Shown here: positions 15,676 through 26,000 of the stretch, in pieces
How the letters are laid out: each line of letters begins with the position of its first letter
Position numbering within the stretch: the stretch's first letter is position 1
NCBI RefSeq assembly: GCF_001677955.1
Contig: NZ_LELA01000068.1
Location: 1-64,000, forward strand
Length of the DNA: 64,000 nt
Direction: 5' to 3'
Source: Chryseobacterium sp. BGARF1
Lineage (GTDB): Bacteria; Bacteroidota; Bacteroidia; Flavobacteriales; Weeksellaceae
Position numbers and translations under genes: made by a program
The notes under the pieces: generated by a model
What the model saw: the letters and a program-made list of their open reading frames with translations, nothing else
Told to the model about the DNA's origin: nothing
The model's database searches: none

Positions 15676-17808
15676 TTATTCTTTGATAACTTTCTTAGAA
15701 ATAACGTCTTTATCGGTTTTTACTTCAATGATATAGATACCATTAGTGTAAGAAGATAGACTAATTGTTTCTTGAGCACTATTGATTACACCATTCTGTA
15801 ATCTTTTACCAGATAAATCATATACTGTGTAGCTAGATTTTTTAGGCGCTTTCAAGATGTTTACAACATCTTTTGTAAGAGTTGGTGCAATAACAATTCC
15901 ATTTGTTGAATTTGCAACATCTTTTGTTCCTAAAACTTCACTAAATCCTGTAACGATTATTGAGTAGTCTTGTGGAGTTAAAATAGGAGTTGCAGCATTA
16001 TTAACAAGTGTTCCTTTATTAGTTATTTCTATTCTATATGTTCTACCTGCAACTGGGTTGTCTAAAACTACTTGTTCTACGTTGTCAACAGTATTATCAC
16101 CTTTTGTTGCAGGAGTCATAGGGCTTTCTGCATTAAGCTTCCAAGGGTAATAGATTGTGTTTGTTGTTGTGTCGATGATTTTTAAATCCAAATCATTGAC
16201 AAGTCTTGATACCCTATTATTGTAAACATCACTTATGAACTGACTTGGGTAATTAAATTGAGGGTCAATCCAAGAAATTGTAACTTTTAATGGCTCAGAA
16301 CCTGATGCTTTAATAGTTTTACTATTTAAAACACCACTTGTTAAAGTTTCATTATTAAATATTACCGAGTTGTTTGATTTGGCAACTAACAGCTCAGCAC
16401 CTTTTTGAGCATTGATAAATCCCCATCCAAAATGTGGGTCTGGTCCAACATTCCCTGCCTCTGAAGCTGAATGAATCATTAAAGTTTTAGCTGAAGAAGC
16501 ATTTAGTTCTGCATTATTGAAAAGTTGTTTATTGATTTGCGTCCATAATCCAATGATTCCTGTAACTACCGGAGCTGAAAAAGATGTTCCGTTTCCTCCA
16601 GCCCAACCTGTTGCTCCCGTGGAGTCAGTTGAAGGATAATAAACACCAGTTCCAACAGTTGAAATGTCAGGTTTGATTCCACCATCATCTCTAGGTCCTG
16701 CGCTGCTGTAAGATGAGCGTATAACATCACTCGGTTGTGTATATTTGAAGTTATTAGTGGTGATAATGTTTGTGGCACCAACTACAATAATGTTTTTTGC
16801 TAATGAACCAGGACCTATACAATCATAACCTTGAGGGCAATTGTCTGTTGGTAACGTGGCAGTAGCTGGGAATTGTACCCAGGCATTGTTGCTTTTGTAG
16901 TATTTTGGTGCAGTGCCTGCGGATGCGTTAGGACCCATTCCAAAATAGTTACCAGAAGATTTTACAATGACATAAGATGGGTTGTTATAAACAATTGCAT
17001 CGTAATTATAATCATTACTCCAGTAAGTTCCGTTATAGTCATAAATTATTTCATTTTGATAACCTCCATTCCAATAATATCCTGTTACAGGATATGGGGA
17101 GACGCTACTATTAGTTTCGCTCCAACCAGAATTTACTCCATATGAATGATTGGAAATTTTAGGTTGAGCAATTAATATTTTATCAAATACGGTACTTGGA
17201 GCTAAGTTGTTAGGTGCGGGTAAGGTAGTTTCAACAAACCTATAGTTATCCATAATTGAGTTGATAGCTACACCTTTAGCGTTACCCACAAAGACTGGTG
17301 GTGTTCCAGTTGTTAAATTTACACTCTTAGAACCAATGAATCCAGAAACACCTGTGGCATGGTCAGAATATGGCTGACTTGTAGTTTCTTTATTGTTAAT
17401 TCTAGCTACATTATTTGTCATGTTGTTAAATGCCTCATGATTTTCTGCCGCCCTTCCACCATCAAAAACAGTATACTTAATGCCTTCACCATTAAATAAA
17501 CCTGATAGTCCAGTAACAGTTCCAGCATTTAAGACATCAGCATTAGAATTTGATACTTGTCTTGTGTCTTCCTGTTGGTAGAAATAGGGTTCATTCAAAT
17601 AAAAACCTGCAAAATTTGCTCTCTCTTCTTCTATTTCTTTTAAAACTTCTGGTGATTTATTAGCTCCGTAACGTTTCGCAACATAAGAGTCAAATTTTGC
17701 ATTGTTCTCTTTTTTTTGTCTCTCAAATTCTCTCTTCAATGCATCGTTGTTTTGTGCACTCAATAGAGAAATTGCCAATGTACTTATTAAAAGTAAATGT
17801 TTTTTCAT
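15676..17808 (-). CDS. Secreted S8 (subtilisin-like) serine protease with T9SS type A sorting domain
   Basis: A 710-residue exported protease. It has a signal peptide about 1-18 (LLSAQ) and a subtilisin domain with the triad Asp116 (TVFDGG), His150 (SDHATG) and Ser409 (GNGTSFSAP). The family's usual amidating Asn is likely in the NHSYG region. A beta-sandwich P-domain-like region (about 490-625) follows, and residues about 640-710 form a Por/T9SS type A domain (YTVYDLSGKRL, GIYIIEVKTDKDVISKKVIKE-like end). The 150-to-409 spacing is long, because of an insert of about 150 residues. It is expected at the cell surface or in the medium after removal of the sorting domain. Confidence 0.88.
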   Translation of the reverse strand: MKKHLLLISTLAISLLSAQNNDALKREFERQKKENNAKFDSYVAKRYGANKSPEVLKEIEEERANFAGFYLNEPYFYQQEDTRQVSNSNADVLNAGTVTGLSGLFNGEGIKYTVFDGGRAAENHEAFNNMTNNVARINNKETTSQPYSDHATGVSGFIGSKSVNLTTGTPPVFVGNAKGVAINSIMDNYRFVETTLPAPNNLAPSTVFDKILIAQPKISNHSYGVNSGWSETNSSVSPYPVTGYYWNGGYQNEIIYDYNGTYWSNDYNYDAIVYNNPSYVIVKSSGNYFGMGPNASAGTAPKYYKSNNAWVQFPATATLPTDNCPQGYDCIGPGSLAKNIIVVGATNIITTNNFKYTQPSDVIRSSYSSAGPRDDGGIKPDISTVGTGVYYPSTDSTGATGWAGGNGTSFSAPVVTGIIGLWTQINKQLFNNAELNASSAKTLMIHSASEAGNVGPDPHFGWGFINAQKGAELLVAKSNNSVIFNNETLTSGVLNSKTIKASGSEPLKVTISWIDPQFNYPSQFISDVYNNRVSRLVNDLDLKIIDTTTNTIYYPWKLNAESPMTPATKGDNTVDNVEQVVLDNPVAGRTYRIEITNKGTLVNNAATPILTPQDYSIIVTGFSEVLGTKDVANSTNGIVIAPTLTKDVVNILKAPKKSSYTVYDLSGKRLQNGVINSAQETISLSSYTNGIYIIEVKTDKDVISKKVIKE

Positions 17809-17845
17809 GATAAACTATAAAAATTAATTACACGACTATGAATAG

Positions 17846-17853
17846 CAAATATA
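17846..17853 (-). promoter_or_regulatory. -7 promoter element of the subtilisin gene
   Basis: Minus-strand TATATTTG matches TAnnTTTG, giving a leader of about 30 nt. Confidence 0.5.
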
Positions 17854-18046
17854 TGAATTAATAATTTTTCTTCGAATGAATTTAGTAAATTAATAAAAAA
17901 ATATTTATTTTATATGTTAAAATTGTAGTTTTTGCGAGACTTCTTATGATGTTCAAAATTGGGTAGTTTCAGCTATTTAAACTTATCAATAAAAATTATA
18001 AAAATTGAAGTAACTTTACATTCTCTTTTTAATTTAAAAAAGCTAC

Positions 18047-21000
18047 ATGTATTTAGTTTTTGATACCGAAACCACTGGTTTACCGAAAAATTTTAACGCT
18101 CCATTATCAGATTCAGACAACTGGCCAAGAATGGTGCAGATTGCGTGGCAGTTACACGATGATAATGGTGTTTTATTAGAAAATCAGGATTATATTATAA
18201 AGCCGGAAGGATATGATATTCCCTTTAACGCGGCAAGAATTCACGGAATTACAACCAAAATCGCTAACGAAGAAGGTCGTGATCTTGAAGAAATTTTAAA
18301 TGAATTTGCTGAAGTTTTAGAAAGGGTAAGAGTCGTTTCCGGACACAATGTTGAGTTTGATTATAATATCGTTGGTGCCGAGTTTTTTAGAAAAAACATT
18401 CAGGATAACCTTCAGGAAAAGCCAAAAGCTGATACCATGATCCTAGGTACAAATTATTGTCAACTAGGTGGGGGAAGAGGTGGACGATATAAGTCTCCAA
18501 AACTAGAAGAGTTATATGAAAAACTATACGGTCATAAATTTGATGAAGCGCACAATGCTGCAGCCGATGTAAATGCGACCGCTCAGGTTTTCTTCGAAAT
18601 GATGCGTATCGGGATAATTCCTGCTGAGGTTTTGAAAACTTCTGAAGACCAGCTGGCGTACTTCAAAACACTTTATCCAGACCCTATTAAACCTTTTGGT
18701 ATCATTATCAGAAGGCAGGTTGCAGATTTTAATAATAAGAAAAAGCAGACCGATGTAGGGAGTATTGATGATATTGATTTAGGAAGATATTTCAATTTTG
18801 ATAATCATAGTGTTTTTTCAACTTTAACGGCGACTTCAAGTATTAATGATTTAATAAAGAAAGCTTCAGAAGAAAATTTTCCAGCAGTCGGAATGGTCGA
18901 TTTGGGAAATATGATGGGAGCTTTCAAGTTTGTTTCTGCGGTTGAATCTGCTAATTCGGATCGCGCAAAAAAACATAAAGAATATTTAGCAAAAAAACAG
19001 GAAGCTGAGGAAAATGCAACGGAATTCAACGAAACTGAACCTGTTTCTGATCCATTAATTCCTGTTGTAGGCTGTGAGTTTTATATTTCAGACCGATACG
19101 AACAGAAACAATTTACAAAAGACGACCCCGACAGAAGAACGCAGGTTGTTTTGTTGGCGAAAGATTTTAATGGATATAAAAATTTAGCTAAGCTTTCAAG
19201 TATTGGTTTTCTTAAAGGGTTTTATTTTGGAGTTCCCAGAATTAGCCGTGAGGTGATTGCTGAATACAAAGAAGGTTTAATTGCTCTTACTTCAGGTATT
19301 ATGGGAGATATTCCCGATGCTATTTTAAATACGGGTGAGCAAAAAGGGGAGGAACTTTTCAAATGGTGGAAAGATACTTTTGAAGATGATTTTTATGTTC
19401 AGATCCAAAATCATCAACTTCCTGAAGAAGAACATTTGAATGATGTTTTATTACATTTTGCAGATAAATACGATGTTAAAATTTTAGCACAGAATCAAAC
19501 CTATTATACCAATAAGGAGGATTCTAATATTCAGGATATTGTAAGCTGCATTAAAGATGGTGAAAAGCAGACAACACCCGTTGGGAAAGGTTTTGGCAAA
19601 AGACGAGGCTTAGGAACAAAGGAGTATTATATTAAAAATTCGCACGAGATAAAAGAAGCTTTTCTAAATTATCCCGATGCATTTGATGCGTATGAAGAGT
19701 TTACTGCAAAATTTAAACCTTATACTTTAAAAAGAGACGTTTTACTTCCGAAATTTGATATTCCTGAAGAGTTTGTACATGCTGAAGATGAAATTGATGG
19801 CGGAAAACGTGGTGAAATGGCTTATTTGACGCATCTTACTTATGAAGGAGCCAGAAAAAGATATGCAGATACTGGGATTACCGATGAAATCAAAGAACGT
19901 TTAGATTTCGAGCTCGAAGTAGTTGCCAATACAGGTTATCCAGGTTATTTTTTGATTGTACAGGATTTCTGTAATGAAGCCAGAAAAATGGGAGTTTGGG
20001 TTGGTCCTGGTCGTGGTTCTGCAGCTGGTTCTGCAGTCGCATATTGTACCGGGATTACCAATGTGGATCCTATTAAATATGATTTACTTTTTGAGAGATT
20101 CCTGAATCCTGAAAGGGTTTCGATGCCCGATATTGATATCGATTTTGATGATGAAGGTCGAGATAAAATTATTAAATGGGTTGTTGAAAAATATGGTAAA
20201 AATCAGGTAGCGCAAATCATTACATACTCAGTTTTGGGTGGTAAATCTGCGATTAAAGATGCGGGAAGGGTTTTAGATTTGCCAATTCCGGATACTATTA
20301 ATATTACAAAATTAATTCCCCCAAGTCCGGGGATGAATATTGCTAAAGCATTAGCAAAATATGATAAATTAAAACCTGAAGAACAGATGCTTGTCGATGA
20401 GATGAAGTATGTTCTTAATACGCCTGATGATGCACGTCACGACGTTTTGTCGAGTGCAAAAAAGATGGAAGGCTGTATACGAAATACAGGAATTCACGCT
20501 TGTGGAGTAATTATTACACCTGAAGATGTGAGTAATATTATTCCGGTAACGATTGCTGCAAAAGATGCCGATATCTTGGTTTCGCAATTTGACAACTCGG
20601 TGGCGGAAAGTGCCGGTCTTTTAAAGATGGACTTTTTGGGTCTTCGAACGCTGACGATTATTAAAGATGCTTTAAAAATAATTAAAGCAAGACATGGAGT
20701 TGATATCGATCCGGATACTATTCCGTTGGATGATACTAAAACATATCAATTATTTAAAGAGGGTAGAACGGTCGGGATTTTCCAATATGAAAGTCCGGGA
20801 ATGCAGAAATACATGAGAGAGCTTAAACCGACGGTTTTTGCCGATTTAATTGCCATGAATGCATTATACAGACCGGGTCCGATTAAATATATTCCAAACT
20901 TTATCAACAGAAAACATGGGATTGAAGAAATTGTTTATGATTTGGAAGAAACCAAAGAACATCTTCAAGAAACCTATGGAATTACCGTTTATCAGGAGCA

Positions 21001-22717
21001 GGTAATGTTGCTGTCTCAGAAATTGGCCAACTTTACAAAGGGGGAAGCTGATACTTTGAGGAAAGCGATGGGTAAAAAGCAGATTGAGGTTCTGAACAAA
21101 ATGTACCCCAAATTCATTGAAGGCGGAAGAAAAAATAACCTGAATGAAGAAAGACTAGAGAAAATATGGAATGACTGGAAAGCTTTTGCAGAATACGCTT
21201 TCAACAAGTCTCACTCCACTTGTTATGCATTGATTGCTTATCAGACAGCATATTTAAAGGCTAATTATCCTGCAGAATATATGGCAAGTGTAATGAGTAA
21301 CAACATTAACAATACCGAATCTATTACCATGTTCATGGAAGATTGCAAAAGTATAGGTGTGGATGTTTTGGGACCAGACGTGAATGAATCTCAGTATAAA
21401 TTCTCAGTAAACGAAAAAGGACAAATCCGTTTTGGATTGGGTGCAATCAAAGGAATTGGAGAAGGACCGAGTGAGGGAATTACTAAAGAACGTACAAACG
21501 GAAGATTTAAAAATGTTTACGATTTCTTCGAAAGGATTTTGCCTTCTCAGATGAATAAAAGAGTGGCTGAAAGTTTGGTTGTAGCTGGTGCATTTGATGA
21601 ATTAGGTTCTTTCCACAGAGGTCAGTATTTTGACATTGATATGTCGGGGAAAACGAATCTTGAAAGATTAATTCGCTATGGACAAAGTTTTCAGGAGAGT
21701 AAAAACGAACTGGAATATTCTCTTTTTGCTGATTTTGCTGATGAAGTTCAGATTGAGCAACCCAAATTAGCACCTTGTCCGGAATGGCCAAATATGCATA
21801 AATTAAATAAGGAAAAAGAAACCATTGGGTTTTATCTTTCTGCGCATCCTTTGGATGAGTTTAAATTTCAATATCAATTTATGCAGGGCAGTTTATCTAA
21901 AAAATCTGTTTTGGAAAAAGAGGATGAAACAAAAGTGGTCACCGACGAAGCTCCTATTCTTGAAAAAGACTCTGTGGATGAAGTAGCTGATTTAATAGAA
22001 ATAGTTTCTGATGATATTGTTGCAGGTGAGGAAGAAGTAATTATTGAAGAGGTAACTAAAAAAGCTGAGCCTAAAGGTGTTTTCGGATTTTTAAATCTCG
22101 ATGAGGTAGATGCTTATAAAGAGCAGGCTTTTGCCAATAAGCAGGAAGAATTGTTTGAAGAAAAGAAAAAAGACTGGAAAACACTGCAGAAAGAAAGAGA
22201 AAATGGCGGTGGCGGAAAAGAATATACTGTTGCAGGCTTGATTACGGAATATGTTGTGAAGGATGGCTTTAGAAGCGGTGAAAAAGTGGCTTTTGTAACA
22301 TTGGAAGATTATTCCGGGTCGTATTCTTTCAGGTTGGGAGATCGCGATTATATGAAATTAAAAGAAAAACTTGAGGTGCAGCGTTTTGTTATTTTAAAAA
22401 TAAAATTTGCGCAGGTAAAGGATGGGAGAGTATTCGTCAACGTGAATGAAGTGATTGAATTACAGGAAGCTTTTGAAAAATTTGCCAAAAGCATCTCTTT
22501 GGTGATGGATGTGATGGATTTTCGAAGTGAAGACCTTAGTTTCTTTAGAAATGTACTGAATGAAAATCAAGGCAATCAAAAATTTAAATTTTATATTAAA
22601 AATGTTGAAGACGATTCTCATATTGAAGTTCAATCGATGAAACATACCGTAAATCTTAACGGAGATTTAATAAAAAATATTCAACTTCTTAATAAATATG
22701 AGTTTTATCTAAACTGA
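18047..22717 (+). CDS. dnaE: DNA polymerase III alpha subunit with N-terminal DEDDh exonuclease
   Basis: A 1556-residue replicative polymerase. Residues about 1-190 are a DnaQ-like 3'-5' exonuclease: VFDTETTGLP (Asp/Glu), GHNVEFD, and HNAAADVNA (His/Asp). Residues about 255-560 correspond to the PHP domain, but the usual His cluster of metal-binding PHP domains is absent (SVFSTLTATSSI replaces the HxH start). The polymerase core includes GPGRGSAAGSA and PDIDIDFDD (about 694-702) with the catalytic Asp pair, and ALYRPGPIKYIPNFI. A helix-hairpin-helix region and an OB domain (KEYTVAGLITEY near 1390) follow. So it appears to carry its own proofreading activity. It is a single transcript ended by a clear hairpin. 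Confidence 0.93.
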   Translation: MYLVFDTETTGLPKNFNAPLSDSDNWPRMVQIAWQLHDDNGVLLENQDYIIKPEGYDIPFNAARIHGITTKIANEEGRDLEEILNEFAEVLERVRVVSGHNVEFDYNIVGAEFFRKNIQDNLQEKPKADTMILGTNYCQLGGGRGGRYKSPKLEELYEKLYGHKFDEAHNAAADVNATAQVFFEMMRIGIIPAEVLKTSEDQLAYFKTLYPDPIKPFGIIIRRQVADFNNKKKQTDVGSIDDIDLGRYFNFDNHSVFSTLTATSSINDLIKKASEENFPAVGMVDLGNMMGAFKFVSAVESANSDRAKKHKEYLAKKQEAEENATEFNETEPVSDPLIPVVGCEFYISDRYEQKQFTKDDPDRRTQVVLLAKDFNGYKNLAKLSSIGFLKGFYFGVPRISREVIAEYKEGLIALTSGIMGDIPDAILNTGEQKGEELFKWWKDTFEDDFYVQIQNHQLPEEEHLNDVLLHFADKYDVKILAQNQTYYTNKEDSNIQDIVSCIKDGEKQTTPVGKGFGKRRGLGTKEYYIKNSHEIKEAFLNYPDAFDAYEEFTAKFKPYTLKRDVLLPKFDIPEEFVHAEDEIDGGKRGEMAYLTHLTYEGARKRYADTGITDEIKERLDFELEVVANTGYPGYFLIVQDFCNEARKMGVWVGPGRGSAAGSAVAYCTGITNVDPIKYDLLFERFLNPERVSMPDIDIDFDDEGRDKIIKWVVEKYGKNQVAQIITYSVLGGKSAIKDAGRVLDLPIPDTINITKLIPPSPGMNIAKALAKYDKLKPEEQMLVDEMKYVLNTPDDARHDVLSSAKKMEGCIRNTGIHACGVIITPEDVSNIIPVTIAAKDADILVSQFDNSVAESAGLLKMDFLGLRTLTIIKDALKIIKARHGVDIDPDTIPLDDTKTYQLFKEGRTVGIFQYESPGMQKYMRELKPTVFADLIAMNALYRPGPIKYIPNFINRKHGIEEIVYDLEETKEHLQETYGITVYQEQVMLLSQKLANFTKGEADTLRKAMGKKQIEVLNKMYPKFIEGGRKNNLNEERLEKIWNDWKAFAEYAFNKSHSTCYALIAYQTAYLKANYPAEYMASVMSNNINNTESITMFMEDCKSIGVDVLGPDVNESQYKFSVNEKGQIRFGLGAIKGIGEGPSEGITKERTNGRFKNVYDFFERILPSQMNKRVAESLVVAGAFDELGSFHRGQYFDIDMSGKTNLERLIRYGQSFQESKNELEYSLFADFADEVQIEQPKLAPCPEWPNMHKLNKEKETIGFYLSAHPLDEFKFQYQFMQGSLSKKSVLEKEDETKVVTDEAPILEKDSVDEVADLIEIVSDDIVAGEEEVIIEEVTKKAEPKGVFGFLNLDEVDAYKEQAFANKQEELFEEKKKDWKTLQKERENGGGGKEYTVAGLITEYVVKDGFRSGEKVAFVTLEDYSGSYSFRLGDRDYMKLKEKLEVQRFVILKIKFAQVKDGRVFVNVNEVIELQEAFEKFAKSISLVMDVMDFRSEDLSFFRNVLNENQGNQKFKFYIKNVEDDSHIEVQSMKHTVNLNGDLIKNIQLLNKYEFYLN

Positions 22718-22742
22718 TTTTAAGTCAATAAATAATATTTAG

Positions 22743-22774
22743 GTCGTAATCTGATAAAGATTACGACTTTTTTA
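22743..22774 (+). terminator. Terminator of dnaE
   Basis: Arms GTCGTAATCT and AGATTACGAC with a 5-nt loop are followed by seven T residues. Confidence 0.88.
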
Positions 22775-23057
22775 TGGAATTTCTTTAATTAATTGAAATT
22801 CTCATTAGATATCTATAATTTTTTATTGGTATTTATTATTGTTAAATTAGGGATTGGTTTGGTTTGTTAAGTGTCTGGTAGTAAATGTGTTGTGGTTGGT
22901 TTTGTTTGCCTCGTTGCTCAGTGTAATCAAATGCTTGTTTAAAGATATTTTATTTAATTAGTGTTATTGTTAGTATGTTTTTAAAATATTAACATTTTTT
23001 TTGATTTATAATGTTAATATTTATTAATTTTAGCACCTAATTTTAATTCAACTGAAT
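22775..23057. other. AT-rich spacer upstream of the first large T9SS cargo gene
   Basis: No gene is visible. The 3' part holds a 13-bp inverted repeat (22984-23022) and a weak -7-like TAATTTTA near 23026. Nothing else is recognised. Confidence 0.5.
22984..23022. promoter_or_regulatory. Perfect 13-bp inverted repeat upstream of a T9SS cargo gene
   Basis: AAATATTAACATT and AATGTTAATATTT are separated by 13 nt, ending 35 bp before the ATG and next to the weak -7-like box. It could be an operator or an mRNA hairpin; AT-rich composition makes a chance origin possible. Confidence 0.35.
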
Positions 23058-26000
23058 ATGAGAAAAACTCTACTAACGTGTCTATTGTTTTTAATAGCCA
23101 CTTTTGTTAATGCTCAGGTTACCTTGGGTAGCGGAAATACTCAGGGCGGATACGCTCCTGTAGATGTAAATTTTGGGTATAACTATACTCAACAGATTTT
23201 TACTAAGAGCGAGATTAATACATCTGCTGCGGGTAATATTACTGGTCTAAAGTTTTATCTACCAAGTAATGCTGATATTACTAAATCTGTTGATTGGGTC
23301 GTTTATGTGGGGCACACAACTAAAACCACTTTTTCTAGTACAACAGATTGGGTAGCTGCATCTGCATTGACTCAGGTTTTTTCTGGTGCTGTAAGTGTTG
23401 TTGGTGGTGAAGTAACTGTAAATTTCAGTTCACCTTTTGCTTATAATAATACAGATAATCTTTTAATAGCAATTGATGAGAATACAGTTGATTATACAGC
23501 TAGTTCAAACAGATTTTATACTTATACAGGGCCAACAAACTCAGGTTTACATTTTAGAAGTGATTCGGTGAATCCTGACCCTTTTTCTCCATCAGCTGGT
23601 ACAAGGTCTACGGTGAAATCTGTCACAAGTCTGCTTGGTCTTACTGCAGCAACTGTACCTACTTGTCCAGTAGTTTCTGCACCAGCAGCAGCAGCAACAA
23701 ATGTCTCTGTTTTGCCGACAATTACTTGGGGGGCAGTTAACTATGCTACATCTTATAAGGTGAGTGTGGGTACAACTCCTGGAGGAACTGATGTTTTAAA
23801 TATGCAGGATGCTGGTGTTAGTACTTCTTATACTTTTACTACATCTCTTAATTTTAATACGCAGTATTATTACACGGTGTATGCTTCTAATTCTGCGGGT
23901 ACTTCTAGTGCTTGTACAGAAAGAAGTTTTACTACATTTGCTACATTAGCTTGTCCTGCTGTAAGTGCTCCTACTGCAGCTCAGACAGGTCTTCCATTAA
24001 AAACGACATTTGCGTGGCCTTCAATAAGCGGAGCATTAGGATATAGATTAAACATAGGTACTTCTGCTGGTTCTAGTAATGTTCTAGCTAATTTCGATAT
24101 GGGGAATGTTACTTCATATACTCTTACGGCTGCCCAACAGTTGAATCCGTTAACACAGTATTATTATACGATTGTTTCATATAACGGAGCGGTAGTTTCA
24201 TCTGCATGTGCAGAAAGAAGTTTTACTACTACTGTTGCTGCACCTTCTAATGATGATTGTGCAGGTGCTGTGACCTTAATGGTAAATCCTACATTAGCAT
24301 GTACGACTACTGTACCGGGAAACACACTAGGATCAACAATGTCTATGGCTGCAACGCCTTGTTTTGGGACTCCAAATGATGATGTGTGGTATAAGTTTGT
24401 TGCGACTTCTTCAAGTCATTTATTAACTTTATCAAATGTTGTTTCTACAGGAGGTACTACAGGGATTACAGATATGTATTTTCAGGTATTATCTGGAGCT
24501 TGCGGTACTATGACAAGCGTTTTGTGTTCTGACGAAGACGTAAATATGATTACAGGACTTACGCCCGGCGATACTTATTATGTAAGAGTTTATACTTATT
24601 CATCAACGATTACAGCTAATGCAAGTTTTAATATTTGTGTAAGCACGCCTCCTGCGCCTCCTGTAAATGATGAGTGTGCCAATGCAGTAGCTTTAACAAT
24701 TAATCCTGATACCAACTGTGGTAATGTTACTTCTGGAACAACTTCAGGAGGAACGAGTTCAGGTGTTGCGCTTGGGACTTGTACAGGGACAGCAGATGAT
24801 GATGTTTGGTACAAATTTACAGCTACTTCAACAAGTCATACATATCAATTGAAGAATATAGTGTCTGTAGGTACTTCGTCGTCTACATCTCTTTATTCAC
24901 AGGTGTTTAGTGGTGTTTGTGGAACTTTAACAAGTACGACTTGCATAACTTCAAATACAAATTTTACATTTTTAAGTGGCTTAACAGTTGGGCAAACTTA
25001 CTATGTAAGAATCTATAATAGTAATGCTAATTCAGGAGCAAGCTTATATTCAAATACATTTGATATATGTATCGGAACTCTTCCTGTAGCTCCTGCAAAT
25101 GATGAGTGCTCAGCTGCTGTATCTTTAACGGTAAATGCAAGCTTAACTTGTGCTACGCCAGTTGCAGGGACTACTTTGTCTGCTACAAACTCAAGTGTTC
25201 CTGTAGGAACTTGTACTGGTGCTGCTGATGATGATGTTTGGTATTCGTTTACTGCAATTGGTGCTGCTCATACAGTATTGCTTTCAAATATTGTTGCTTC
25301 GGGTACTTCTACTTCTACGAGTTTGTATACTCAAGTTTTTAGTGGCGCTTGTGGTACTTTAACAAGTATCAAATGTGGTACAACAGCAACTACATCACTT
25401 ACTGGGTTGACAGTGGGTCAGGTTTATTATGTTAGAGTTTATAATTCTAACACTAATGGGACAACAGTTTATGCTAATAATTTCAATATTTGTATTGGGA
25501 CGCCACCTCCACCGCCTGTAAATGATGATTGTTCAGGTGCTGTGATGTTAACTGTAAATCCAGATTATTTGTGTGGTAGTATAGCTTCGGGAACTACTGT
25601 AAGTGCAACTGCTTCTACAGAGACTGCACCAACTTGTGGAGCAACTGGTGTTAACGATGATGTATGGTATAAATTTATAGCGACAAATTCGGCACATAGA
25701 GTGTCGCTTTCTAATGTATCTGGGTCTACAGATATGGCAATGGCAGTGTATAGTGGTGCTTGTGGATCTTTGGTTCAAGTATTGTGTAGTGATCCTAATG
25801 TTATGAACGTTACTGGGTTAACAGTAGGGCAAGAATATAAAGTAAGAGTTTATACTTTTACAGCAACGGCAACAACTACAGCATCGTTTGATATTTGCGT
25901 AGGAACTTTACCTCCGCCTCCAGCTAATGATGATTGTTCAGGTGCAGTAACTTTAACTCCTGGTAATACATTTGCACAAAATGTATTAATTGGTAATACA

